NCBI GenBank assembly: GCA_021205255.1
Contig: JAJPXW010000038.1
Coordinates: forward strand, 5,276-13,293
Reading direction: 5' to 3'
Origin: Burkholderiales bacterium
GTDB taxonomy: Bacteria > Pseudomonadota > Gammaproteobacteria > Burkholderiales > Burkholderiaceae_F
DNA: 8,018 nt
Every line of letters starts with the position of its first letter. Positions within the stretch are counted from its first letter, which is position 1. The position numbers and the translations under genes are program-made. Below, in pieces: positions 1-6,013 of this stretch. Below the pieces are notes generated by a model. That model had not been told where the DNA came from. It saw only the letters and a program-made list of their open reading frames with translations, and made no database searches.

Positions 1-644
1 CCGGTGCCATTATTTCAATTGCATTTAATCCCATTATGTTTGCGGCCGAGGGACCGATTCGCCGTTTCCTGAAATCCCATTGGAAATTGGCTCGAGTAGC
101 TGATGCCAAGGCTGATCCAATGTCAGTTTTGCCGGATGAACTTGATACTCCATACATTAGAGGCCATATCGTTCTAGTCGGCTATGGGCATGCTGGTCCG
201 CAGATACTCGAAGATCTCAAGGAGCGCAAAATAGCGACTGTCGTGATCGACAAGGATCGAGGTGTAGTTGAAGATTTGCGTGAAAAGGGATTCAAGGCAG
301 TTTGGGGAGATGCTACCGAACCAGGTGCTTTAATTCAGGCCCATGTTCAGGATGCCGCCTTAATAGTGATTAATTTGCTTGACGATCTCGAAAGTCGCAA
401 GATCATTGAGACAGTAAAGCTGCTTAATGCTCGCATGGAAGTTGTGTTAACAACTAATGACGAAGAAAATGCCATTCGCGCACGAGCAGACCGTCTTGGA
501 AAAGTCTTTGTTTTCCAAGTGGTCATGGCAGCTGCCGTTGCTCGCTATTGCATGTTCAGATTTGGTAGAAAAGACGAAGAGTTGGAGTTCGAAGAAGAGA
601 AAGAGGCCGAGCAAGCAGCCGAAGAGCGTTTAGCTCGAAGCTAA
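1..644 (+). CDS. ybaL: YbaL-type CPA2 cation/proton antiporter, C-terminal part (5' end outside window)
   Basis: This is the 3' part of a monovalent cation:proton antiporter of the CPA2 (Kef/YbaL) family, an inner-membrane protein whose cytoplasmic RCK domain gates transport. The frame is open from base 3, upstream of the first internal ATG at 36, so the true start lies outside the window. The first visible residues (GAIISIAFNPIMF) are the end of the last transmembrane helix. A linker with the YbaL-like DPxxxLP motif follows, then a TrkA-N/RCK Rossmann domain with the nucleotide-binding GYGHAG, an acidic residue after strand 2 (VVIDKD) and the family signature GDATEPGALIQAH. No TrkA-C domain follows; the protein ends in a Glu-rich tail. 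Odd point: where relatives usually have a GxxxVxMGExELA-like segment, this one reads GKVFVFQVVMAAA, losing the acidic residue. Family is firm; YbaL rather than KefB/C rests on motif recall, and the transported ion is inferred. Confidence 0.85.
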   Translation, partial: GAIISIAFNPIMFAAEGPIRRFLKSHWKLARVADAKADPMSVLPDELDTPYIRGHIVLVGYGHAGPQILEDLKERKIATVVIDKDRGVVEDLREKGFKAVWGDATEPGALIQAHVQDAALIVINLLDDLESRKIIETVKLLNARMEVVLTTNDEENAIRARADRLGKVFVFQVVMAAAVARYCMFRFGRKDEELEFEEEKEAEQAAEERLARS

Positions 645-657
645 TGGCAACCTTACA

Positions 658-699
658 AAAATTGGCGACCTTAGAGTGAAATCCAAGGTCGCCAATTTT
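658..699. terminator. Bidirectional rho-independent terminator between convergent genes
   Basis: A perfect 15-bp inverted repeat (658-672 with 685-699, arm AAAATTGGCGACCTT) encloses a 12-nt loop. Each arm starts with A's and ends with T's, so the hairpin is followed by a T run on either strand (TTTTGTTGTT on plus). It lies 13 bases after the antiporter stop codon and 55 bases beyond the stop of the minus-strand Fe-S gene, as expected of a shared terminator for two converging transcripts. Confidence 0.9.
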
Positions 700-754
700 G
701 TTGTTAGACGGGGCTGAAACTGTATTTGGGATTGCTTGCCAGCCCGCAGTAGGT

Positions 755-2506
755 TTAATTATTTGGAGTAATCTGTTTAGCAGGTTCATTAAGCCGGCTT
801 GCGATGATTTCTGCAATATCGGCAACTTCAACTTCGCTTAGACGCTTTTCTTCAGCTTTTGCTGAATCGAACATAGCTAGGCAGAATGGACAGCTGATGG
901 CTACATTCTTTTTGCCAGTTGTATTAACAATTTGTTTTAAGCGGATGACGTTGAGTCTCTTTCCTGCATCTTGATCCGTCCAGAACTGGCCACCACCGGC
1001 TCCGCAGCAAGTAGTGTTTTCTCCCCATTCCAGGGGATTAATAAGAGTGAAGTTTTTAATTTTTTCTAGAGCGATGCGGGGTTCCTCTACTATGTTGTTC
1101 CATCTGGCCAAATAGCAGGCATCCTGGATGGTAAACGCTTCCGGCTCAATAGAGGCTGCCTTAAGGCGACCAGCTTGCATTTGTTCAGCAATGAACTGAA
1201 CATGCGAAATGACATTGAACGTGCCACCCTCAAATTCCGGATAGTCGTTCTTTATTGTGTTAAAGCAGTGCGGGCAAGTACAAAGAATCCGAGTGAACTT
1301 ATATTGGCGAAGATTTTCGATGTTCATTAATGTCTGGCATTCAAACAGGTATTCTTCTCCAACTCTTCGTGCAAGCTCGGCATCGCATGACTCTTCTTTC
1401 ATAACTGCGAATCTGAGGCCGCTTGCTTTCAGAATTTTTACCATTGCCTTAGCTATCTTTTGGCTTCTCTTATCGTAGGAAGCCATGCAGCCAACCCAAT
1501 AGAGAATGTCGTATTGCTTGTCGGGTTCAGCAACTGGCACATCCAAGCCTTTAGTCCAGTCGAGACGAGAATCTGGATCCAGACCCCACGGATTGCCAAC
1601 GCTCGTAATGTTCTGAAGAGTTTTAGCAACGCCAGGAGCAAAATGGCCTTCTTCCATAGCTACTGAGCGACGCATTCTCACGATTGCGCTAACAATTGCA
1701 ATCTTGGAAGGACACTGCTCGACACATGCGCCACAGGTAGTGCACGAAAGAAGCGCCTCGCTTGAAATAACATTATTAATAAGAGGCTCTTCAATAGCCT
1801 TATAGTCGCCATGCATTGTCTTTTTAAGCGACAAGATCAATGCTCTTGGATCTAGGACTCCTCCAGCTCGGTTTACAGGGCAGACGGCAGTGCATCTTCC
1901 ACATTCGGTACATGCGTCGAAGTTCAGGCGGTCATGCCAAGTGAATTGGTTGAATCTGGAGACTCCAAATTCCTCCTGCTCTTCGATATCCCTAATTCTT
2001 GGCAAGCCTCCTTTGGCCGACATGTCCTTCCAATAGATGCTAGAAGGGCTCTTATACATATGGGCAAAATAAGTGGCCGGTATCATTGCGACAAAAATTA
2101 GCGAGATGATCATGTGGAAAGTCCACATAAACGTATGCTGGCTAATTAAGCTTTCAGTGCTCATCCCGGAATAGAAAGTCTTAGCAATGAAATTCGCTAC
2201 TGGCGACCAAGCTGCAATCGGAGTATCAGAAGCGGCTATACGTAGTGCCTCGACAAGGAACCCAGTAATGATGATTATTGCAAGGGAACCTAGGATATAG
2301 AGGAAGCGTTTTGATCTTTCATATTGCTGTCCTCCTTTAATAAACCTTCTATAGAAGGCCATGCCTAAGCCCACTAAACAGAGTAGGCCAGCAATGTCGA
2401 GAATGAGCTTATAAAGGACGTATGTGTCGCCTTTAAGGAACTGATTTTTAAAAATTAGTTTTCCAAAATCCCAGTCGAGAACTGCGGTAACTGTTCCGAA
2501 AAACAA
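755..2506 (-). CDS. Membrane-anchored heterodisulfide-reductase-related Fe-S oxidoreductase (apparently 5'-truncated)
   Basis: This 583-aa protein belongs to the HdrD/GlcF-like (Fe-S)-binding family with an N-terminal NarI-like membrane domain, which usually passes electrons between a soluble donor and membrane quinone. Membrane helices lie near residues 30-53, 68-88 and 125-146; His131 and His149 match the usual heme-ligand positions. Two 4Fe-4S motifs follow: C199-x2-C202-x2-C205-x3-C209 and C255-x2-C258-x2-C261-x3-C265. Two CCG domains come next: the first (C340, C374, C409/C411/C414) has a degenerate central motif ESCDAE; the second is canonical (C464, TCCGAGGG at 499-506, C539/C542). The start is doubtful: the frame is open back to a TAA at 2579-2581, but the only usual start codon is TTG at 2506, without a convincing ribosome binding site and inside a predicted helix. 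With the ORF upstream it looks like one broken gene. No etf genes are visible, so the electron donor is unknown. Last gene of the probable operon. Confidence 0.88.
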   Translation of the reverse strand: MFFGTVTAVLDWDFGKLIFKNQFLKGDTYVLYKLILDIAGLLCLVGLGMAFYRRFIKGGQQYERSKRFLYILGSLAIIIITGFLVEALRIAASDTPIAAWSPVANFIAKTFYSGMSTESLISQHTFMWTFHMIISLIFVAMIPATYFAHMYKSPSSIYWKDMSAKGGLPRIRDIEEQEEFGVSRFNQFTWHDRLNFDACTECGRCTAVCPVNRAGGVLDPRALILSLKKTMHGDYKAIEEPLINNVISSEALLSCTTCGACVEQCPSKIAIVSAIVRMRRSVAMEEGHFAPGVAKTLQNITSVGNPWGLDPDSRLDWTKGLDVPVAEPDKQYDILYWVGCMASYDKRSQKIAKAMVKILKASGLRFAVMKEESCDAELARRVGEEYLFECQTLMNIENLRQYKFTRILCTCPHCFNTIKNDYPEFEGGTFNVISHVQFIAEQMQAGRLKAASIEPEAFTIQDACYLARWNNIVEEPRIALEKIKNFTLINPLEWGENTTCCGAGGGQFWTDQDAGKRLNVIRLKQIVNTTGKKNVAISCPFCLAMFDSAKAEEKRLSEVEVADIAEIIASRLNEPAKQITPNN

Positions 2507-2581
2507 AAAGACGAATCCCCAGAAAATCCAGAAATGTGTCCAACTACCTATTGGCCTATGTATTATTTGATTCTGTTCTTA
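2507..2581 (-). other. In-frame TAA plus 24 open codons joining two halves of a split Fe-S membrane gene
   Basis: On the minus strand the upstream ORF ends ...TGG GAT GAC TAA and the same frame then stays open for 24 codons to the TTG at 2506. These codons contain no ATG, GTG or TTG, yet encode HRPIGSWTHFWIFWGFVF, running directly into LFFGTVTAVLDW of the 583-aa ORF. That is the typical first helix of the NarI-like domain in this family (H-x2-IFWGF-x2-L-x-GT), including its His. The coding character of an untranslated gap is best explained by a stop codon newly placed inside one gene. Readthrough, or initiation at ATA (2566-2568 or 2563-2565), is possible but unsupported: TAA ends most neighbouring genes normally, and I see no strong downstream hairpin. 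Confidence 0.8.
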
Positions 2582-2782
2582 GTCATCCCAATAAAAAAGT
2601 TTCGAACGCTTTGCCTTATCGGAGGGTTCAGAAAAAGGATTGCCAACTCTCCAGAGGTTATAGGATTTATAGACGCCTAATGCACAAATGATGATGGCGA
2701 GAAAACCGATAACGTAGACCGAGACGATGCCCCAGATCGGCACATTCCAAAATCCAGGCCGGGCGATGATTTCAGGAGTCAT
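2579..2782 (-). CDS. 67-aa one-helix ORF, probable N-terminal fragment of the Fe-S oxidoreductase
   Basis: This short protein has one membrane helix (about residues 14-37) followed by a basic cytoplasmic stretch (YNLWRVGNPF...). This is how members of the membrane-bound heterodisulfide-reductase-related family normally begin. The ATG at 2780-2782 is preceded by an AGAGAAG sequence (2793-2799) 10 nt upstream, a fair ribosome binding site, and lies 37 nt after thpR. Its stop TAA is in frame with the 583-aa ORF downstream, and the two together give the expected full-length architecture of about 675 codons. Most likely it is the 5' part of an interrupted gene; a free-standing small membrane subunit translated separately is the alternative. 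Confidence 0.7.
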   Translation of the reverse strand: MTPEIIARPGFWNVPIWGIVSVYVIGFLAIIICALGVYKSYNLWRVGNPFSEPSDKAKRSKLFYWDD

Positions 2783-2819
2783 TTTTATCTAACTTCTCTA
2801 TGATTAATTCTTCAATTAA

Positions 2820-3347
2820 TTAAAGTCGCTTGTATCTTCGTCTGCCTTCCGCATCCAAAATCGATTCAAAAAGCACAGGAGGCAAGATGGGCATCGAGAT
2901 AGGCTCAAAAATTACAGTTGGCTTAGTCGAAGTGTTCCTAGCTAGGGTTATATGTGGCTTGAACGGCTTTGTGTCAAATTTAAAACCAAGTTTAGTTAGC
3001 TCGGAGCGAATTTGCTTACTCAAACTATCAAGGTAGTCTGTGGAGGCACCGCTCGCAAAAGATAAGGTACTGCGATGGAATGTCCCGGCATTAGTAATAA
3101 TCCAGACCTCTCCATCCCTTACTTTCGGAGGAAGAGCTTTTTTCACATCGTCGATCTGGCTACGCTGGATATTTCCTAAAAATGCCAGCGTAAGGTGCAA
3201 GTTTTGCTGAGGGACTACTCGGCAACCGGGATCGTTATCTTTAATTTGCTTACCGATCCCGTAAAGCTTTGCCTGCACTTCAGGAGTGCAGGGCAGAGCC
3301 ACAAAAACTTTAGCTTCTCTAGTCACGGCTAGTGTAGGTTTCTCCAC
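2820..3347 (-). CDS. thpR: RNA 2',3'-cyclic phosphodiesterase / 2'-5' RNA ligase family (2H phosphoesterase)
   Basis: This is a member of the 2H phosphoesterase superfamily, LigT/ThpR branch. These cytoplasmic enzymes hydrolyse RNA 2',3'-cyclic phosphates to 2'-phosphates and, in vitro, join tRNA halves by 2'-5' bonds; the physiological substrate is usually unclear. Both catalytic H-x-T-x motifs are present: HLTL at 51-54 and HITL at 132-135, each preceded by the usual context (VVPQQNLHLTLAFLG; KPFKPHITLAR). The length of 175 aa is typical. The open frame begins with a GTG at 3345-3347, overlapping the end of pyrD by 19 nt. A second GTG at 3324-3326 (residue 8), 2 nt after the pyrD stop, gives an N-terminus nearer the family norm (family proteins start a few residues before the R/K-x-F-x-A strand) and would give 168 aa. 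Either start implies translational coupling to pyrD. Confidence 0.88.
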   Translation of the reverse strand: MEKPTLAVTREAKVFVALPCTPEVQAKLYGIGKQIKDNDPGCRVVPQQNLHLTLAFLGNIQRSQIDDVKKALPPKVRDGEVWIITNAGTFHRSTLSFASGASTDYLDSLSKQIRSELTKLGFKFDTKPFKPHITLARNTSTKPTVIFEPISMPILPPVLFESILDAEGRRRYKRL

Positions 3348-4381
3348 TGTTTAATAGCATTGACGCACTCAGTAATAAGTGCCGGACCCTTATAGATAAA
3401 TCCTGTGTAAAGCTGAACGATGGAGGCTCCGGCTTGCATTTTTTCTATGGCATCCTTGCCTGACATAACTCCGCCGCTAGCGATGATAGGAAGAGCGCCT
3501 TTCAAATGCTCGGAAGCAATTCTGGTAACTTCAGTGGAGCGTTCAAAAAGAGGTTTGCCTGATAGACCACCGGCTTCATGGGCAAACTTGTTTCCACGGA
3601 TTTCGACTCTGGAAGTAGTGGTATTTGTACAAATCACGCCATCCATACCAGTCTCGACGATCACATCAAGAGCTGTTTTAATTGAGTCGTTTACTAAGTC
3701 GGGAGAGAGCTTAACGGCGATTGGTACTGGGCTTCCACCTCTTTCCTTAGTCAGTTGTTTTCTTTTTTCCGCTATGGCTGTCAGGAGATTCTTAAGATCA
3801 GCTTCGGCTTGTAGGTCACGCAAGCCCGGAGTGTTTGGAGAGGAAACGTTAATGGCTAGATAATCAGCGTAGTCATAAAGACGATCCATGCACTTTAAGT
3901 AGTCGGAAGCGGCCTGATCGTTAGGAGTTGTCTTATTCTTGCCGATATTAATTCCAAGGATGCCACCTCGATTTCTATACGGACGGGCGCTTTGCAAGTT
4001 AGAAGCAACTTGAAGAGCACCTTCGTTATTAAATCCCATGCGGTTAATAATTGCTTCGTCATCAACTAAACGGAAGCTTCTAGGCTTTTCGTTGCCTGCC
4101 TGTCCTCGTGGCGTAACCGTGCCGACTTCAATGCTTCCAAATCCCAAGGCCCCTAAGGCCGTTACATATTTCCCGTCCTTATCCATTCCAGCGGCTAGGC
4201 CGACGCAGTTGGGGAAACGTAGTCCCATGACTTCGATTGGATCCTCCTGAGGTGGCGTAGCTAATAGTCTTGTTAGGCCAAAATGCGCCATCCAGTTAAG
4301 GTTAGGTAGAACGAGACTATGGGCAGTCTCCGGAGGCAGTCGAAAAAGAACTGCCTTTGCGATTGAGTACAAGTCAGCCAT
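3329..4381 (-). CDS. pyrD: Dihydroorotate dehydrogenase (quinone), class 2
   Basis: This enzyme oxidises dihydroorotate to orotate in pyrimidine synthesis, passing electrons through FMN to the membrane quinone pool. It is 350 aa, a normal class 2 length. The N-terminal 40 residues carry the class 2 membrane-associating helices (FRLPPETAHSL), absent from class 1. The FMN barrel follows: GLAAGMDKDG (61-70), GTVTPRGQAGN (87-97), RMGFNNEG (114-121), the catalytic loop NVSSPNTPGLR (178-188) with the class 2 serine base (Ser181 by analogy to E. coli Ser175), KLSPD (224-228), CTNTT (251-255), the phosphate-binding GGVMSG (303-308) and LYTGFIYKGP (324-333). The ATG has a strong ribosome binding site, AAGGAG, 10 nt upstream. 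It sits 48 nt after bpt and overlaps thpR. Nothing is missing; it should be functional. Confidence 0.97.
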   Translation of the reverse strand: MADLYSIAKAVLFRLPPETAHSLVLPNLNWMAHFGLTRLLATPPQEDPIEVMGLRFPNCVGLAAGMDKDGKYVTALGALGFGSIEVGTVTPRGQAGNEKPRSFRLVDDEAIINRMGFNNEGALQVASNLQSARPYRNRGGILGINIGKNKTTPNDQAASDYLKCMDRLYDYADYLAINVSSPNTPGLRDLQAEADLKNLLTAIAEKRKQLTKERGGSPVPIAVKLSPDLVNDSIKTALDVIVETGMDGVICTNTTTSRVEIRGNKFAHEAGGLSGKPLFERSTEVTRIASEHLKGALPIIASGGVMSGKDAIEKMQAGASIVQLYTGFIYKGPALITECVNAIKQWRNLH

Positions 4382-4391
4382 GTTGTTGAAT

Positions 4392-4397
4392 CTCCTT
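4392..4397 (-). promoter_or_regulatory. Ribosome binding site of pyrD
   Basis: AAGGAG on the minus strand, 10 nt before the pyrD ATG. It is the best Shine-Dalgarno sequence in the cluster and supports the chosen start; bpt and the 583-aa Fe-S ORF have nothing comparable. Confidence 0.75.
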
Positions 4398-4429
4398 GGG
4401 TTATATGGTCTGATAGTTTCTAGAAAATT

Positions 4430-5197
4430 TTAGGAAGCTTCCAGATTTTCCGAGCTATCGAAATTATCTGCGAGTATCCATTTTCCGTCATTGTAGATTT
4501 CCAAAGGCCTAAACCGTGACTTATAAGCCATGTTGCGACAATCTTTGATCCAGAAGCCGAGATAGAGATGAGGCATGCCTAAGCGTCTTGCGAGATCTAT
4601 CTGAAAAAGAATAGCGAAAGTCCCTGGAGAAGTTCTTAATCGATCGGGATCGTAGAATGTATAGTGCGCTGAAAGGCCGTCAGTAAAGAAATCTGTGATA
4701 GAGACGATAGCTAGTTTCCCGTTTGCGTCCCGATGTTCAATTATCCTTGAGTCGCTTGGACTAACGAGCATGGCAGTTCGGTAGTCTTCAGGCGTCATGC
4801 CGCACATCTCGCCGCCTTTATGCCGAACATTGAGATATTTAACAAAGAGGTCGTAGTGCTCTTGCCTGAACTGAAGGTCGACTATCCTTTGGGTGAGGTC
4901 GCTATTGCGGCGATAAGTCTTTGCCTGGGTTCTAGTCGGCTGGAAGCTATTTACTAATACTCTGCAGGATTTGCACTGGCCGCAACTAGGGCAATAGGGG
5001 AAATACAAGTATTGAGCCGAGCGCCTGAAACCAAGTTTGGAGAGGTATTCGGCAGCTTTCGGTCCAATACGGAATCCTCTTGGTGCAACCGCTACCACTA
5101 AGGCCTCTGTTTTATCTGGAAGATAGGTGCACGGAGTCTCAGGAACGAAACCGAGGCTCTGGGGCATTTCGCATTCGGGCAGAATATAGGAAGCCAT
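4430..5197 (-). CDS. bpt: Aspartate/glutamate leucyltransferase (leucyl-tRNA-protein transferase Bpt, ATE family)
   Basis: Bpt transfers leucine from Leu-tRNA to N-terminal Asp or Glu of proteins, creating a degron read by ClpS/ClpAP. The 255-aa protein has the ATE_N domain (about 20-90) with PCTYLP at the start and a cysteine cluster C69-x2-C72-x2-C75-x2-C78, then the ATE_C domain (about 105-240). ATE_C signatures are VRHKGGEM, PEDYR, TDFFTDGLSAHYTFYDPD, SPGTFAILFQI, and YLGFWIKDCRNMAYKSRFRP near the end. The family resemblance to eukaryotic arginyltransferase ATE1 is real, but bacterial members of this length and motif set are leucyltransferases. The start at 5197 has no clear ribosome binding site; ATG at residue 11 is an alternative and would also leave the conserved PCTYLP intact. 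It lies 63 nt downstream of aat, the other N-degron transferase. Confidence 0.93.
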   Translation of the reverse strand: MASYILPECEMPQSLGFVPETPCTYLPDKTEALVVAVAPRGFRIGPKAAEYLSKLGFRRSAQYLYFPYCPSCGQCKSCRVLVNSFQPTRTQAKTYRRNSDLTQRIVDLQFRQEHYDLFVKYLNVRHKGGEMCGMTPEDYRTAMLVSPSDSRIIEHRDANGKLAIVSITDFFTDGLSAHYTFYDPDRLRTSPGTFAILFQIDLARRLGMPHLYLGFWIKDCRNMAYKSRFRPLEIYNDGKWILADNFDSSENLEAS

Positions 5198-5260
5198 GAA
5201 AATACTGTTCTGCGTATGTGCGGAAAGAAAGATAAAAACAACAAACTGAAGTACTAAGGA

Positions 5261-6013
5261 CTATATTACTTCCAGGCACAGCTCGTTTAAAGATCTTCCT
5301 TGATATTTTGTCCAGTCGGGAGCTGGTAATTGGCAAAAAGTCTTTAGGTGCCTGACAAAATTCTCTCCAGTTACGGGATATGCGCCTAGAGAGGCTAAAT
5401 GTTCTGTTTCCTGCTGACAGTCAATCCACGGAATGCTTTCTTTTCTACAAATTTCGACAAGAGTGCAAAGAGCAATTTTTGAAGCGTCTGTTCTTCTAGT
5501 TAACATGGATTCCCCATAGAACATTCTGCCGAAATTTAGTCCGTATAGACCTCCTGCCAATTGGCCACTAATAAAGACTTCCACGGTGTGTAAAAAGCCC
5601 TCTTCGGCAAGTTGAAGATAGGCTTCTTGCATTTCCCTGATCAGCCATGTTCCTTTTTGTCCTTTACGGGGAGCCGCGCATTGTTCGAGGACTTCACGAG
5701 GTGAGGTATCGATCCGAATTTCTATAGGTTCATGGTCATAAAGTCCGGCAGCGGCCTTACGTAGTCTTTTTCTTAAGGAGTGGCCGATCTTAAGATTTTG
5801 AGTTTTCAAGACCATTCTTGGAGAAAGGAACCACCAGCAGACAAACCCTGGTCGTTCATACCAAGGAAAGATGCCTTGCTGATAGGCAATTTTTATTCTT
5901 GAGATCTCCAGCTCTTTCGTAATGGCGATTAATCCCTCTTTTAAAAAGGGTCTGAGGGGATTAGGAAATTTTTCATTTTTACTGAAAGTGAAGAAGATTC
6001 CATCTCGCTTCAT
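5261..6013 (-). CDS. aat: Leucyl/phenylalanyl-tRNA-protein transferase
   Basis: Aat moves Leu or Phe from its tRNA to N-terminal Lys or Arg of proteins, making them ClpS/ClpAP substrates (bacterial N-degron pathway, cytoplasm). Recognisable family segments in order are FPNPLRPF-KEGLIAI (16-31), YQQGIFPWY (44-52), WWFLSPRMVL (60-69, usually WWSPDPRxVL), CAAPRKGQKGTWL (112-124), MQEAYLQLAEEGFLHTVEV (128-146), GGLYGLNFGRMFYGESM (154-170), DASKIAL (176-182) and IDCQ (197-200). In the last, Asp198 and Gln200 correspond to the E. coli catalytic pair Asp186/Gln188. At 250 aa it is slightly longer than many relatives. Its ATG overlaps the Nudix TGA stop (ATGA, 6010-6013), indicating coupled translation. 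The LAIGGDLS segment usual near residue 30 is degenerate (IAITKELE), but the catalytic parts are intact. Confidence 0.95.
   Translation of the reverse strand: MKRDGIFFTFSKNEKFPNPLRPFLKEGLIAITKELEISRIKIAYQQGIFPWYERPGFVCWWFLSPRMVLKTQNLKIGHSLRKRLRKAAAGLYDHEPIEIRIDTSPREVLEQCAAPRKGQKGTWLIREMQEAYLQLAEEGFLHTVEVFISGQLAGGLYGLNFGRMFYGESMLTRRTDASKIALCTLVEICRKESIPWIDCQQETEHLASLGAYPVTGENFVRHLKTFCQLPAPDWTKYQGRSLNELCLEVI

Noticed and set aside
556..831. 91-codon minus-strand ORF across the convergent intergenic region
   Set aside because: It runs through the bidirectional terminator and overlaps the ends of two well-supported genes out of frame.
2579..2581. Alternative genetic code with TAA read as sense, to explain the split Fe-S gene
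   Set aside because: TAA ends several other genes in the window at the expected family length (the antiporter, thpR, the Fe-S gene), so general reassignment is not supported.
2803..2820. Inverted repeat ATTAATT-CTTC-AATTAAT after thpR, considered as a terminator
   Set aside because: The stem is A-T only, there is no clean T run, and it overlaps the thpR stop; too weak, so the operon is taken to continue.
3420..3863. 147-codon plus-strand ORF opposite pyrD
   Set aside because: It is the antisense shadow of a highly conserved pyrD region and has no features of its own.
5139..5336. 65-codon minus-strand ORF spanning the aat-bpt junction
   Set aside because: Out of frame with both real genes and covering their coding ends; no ribosome binding site.
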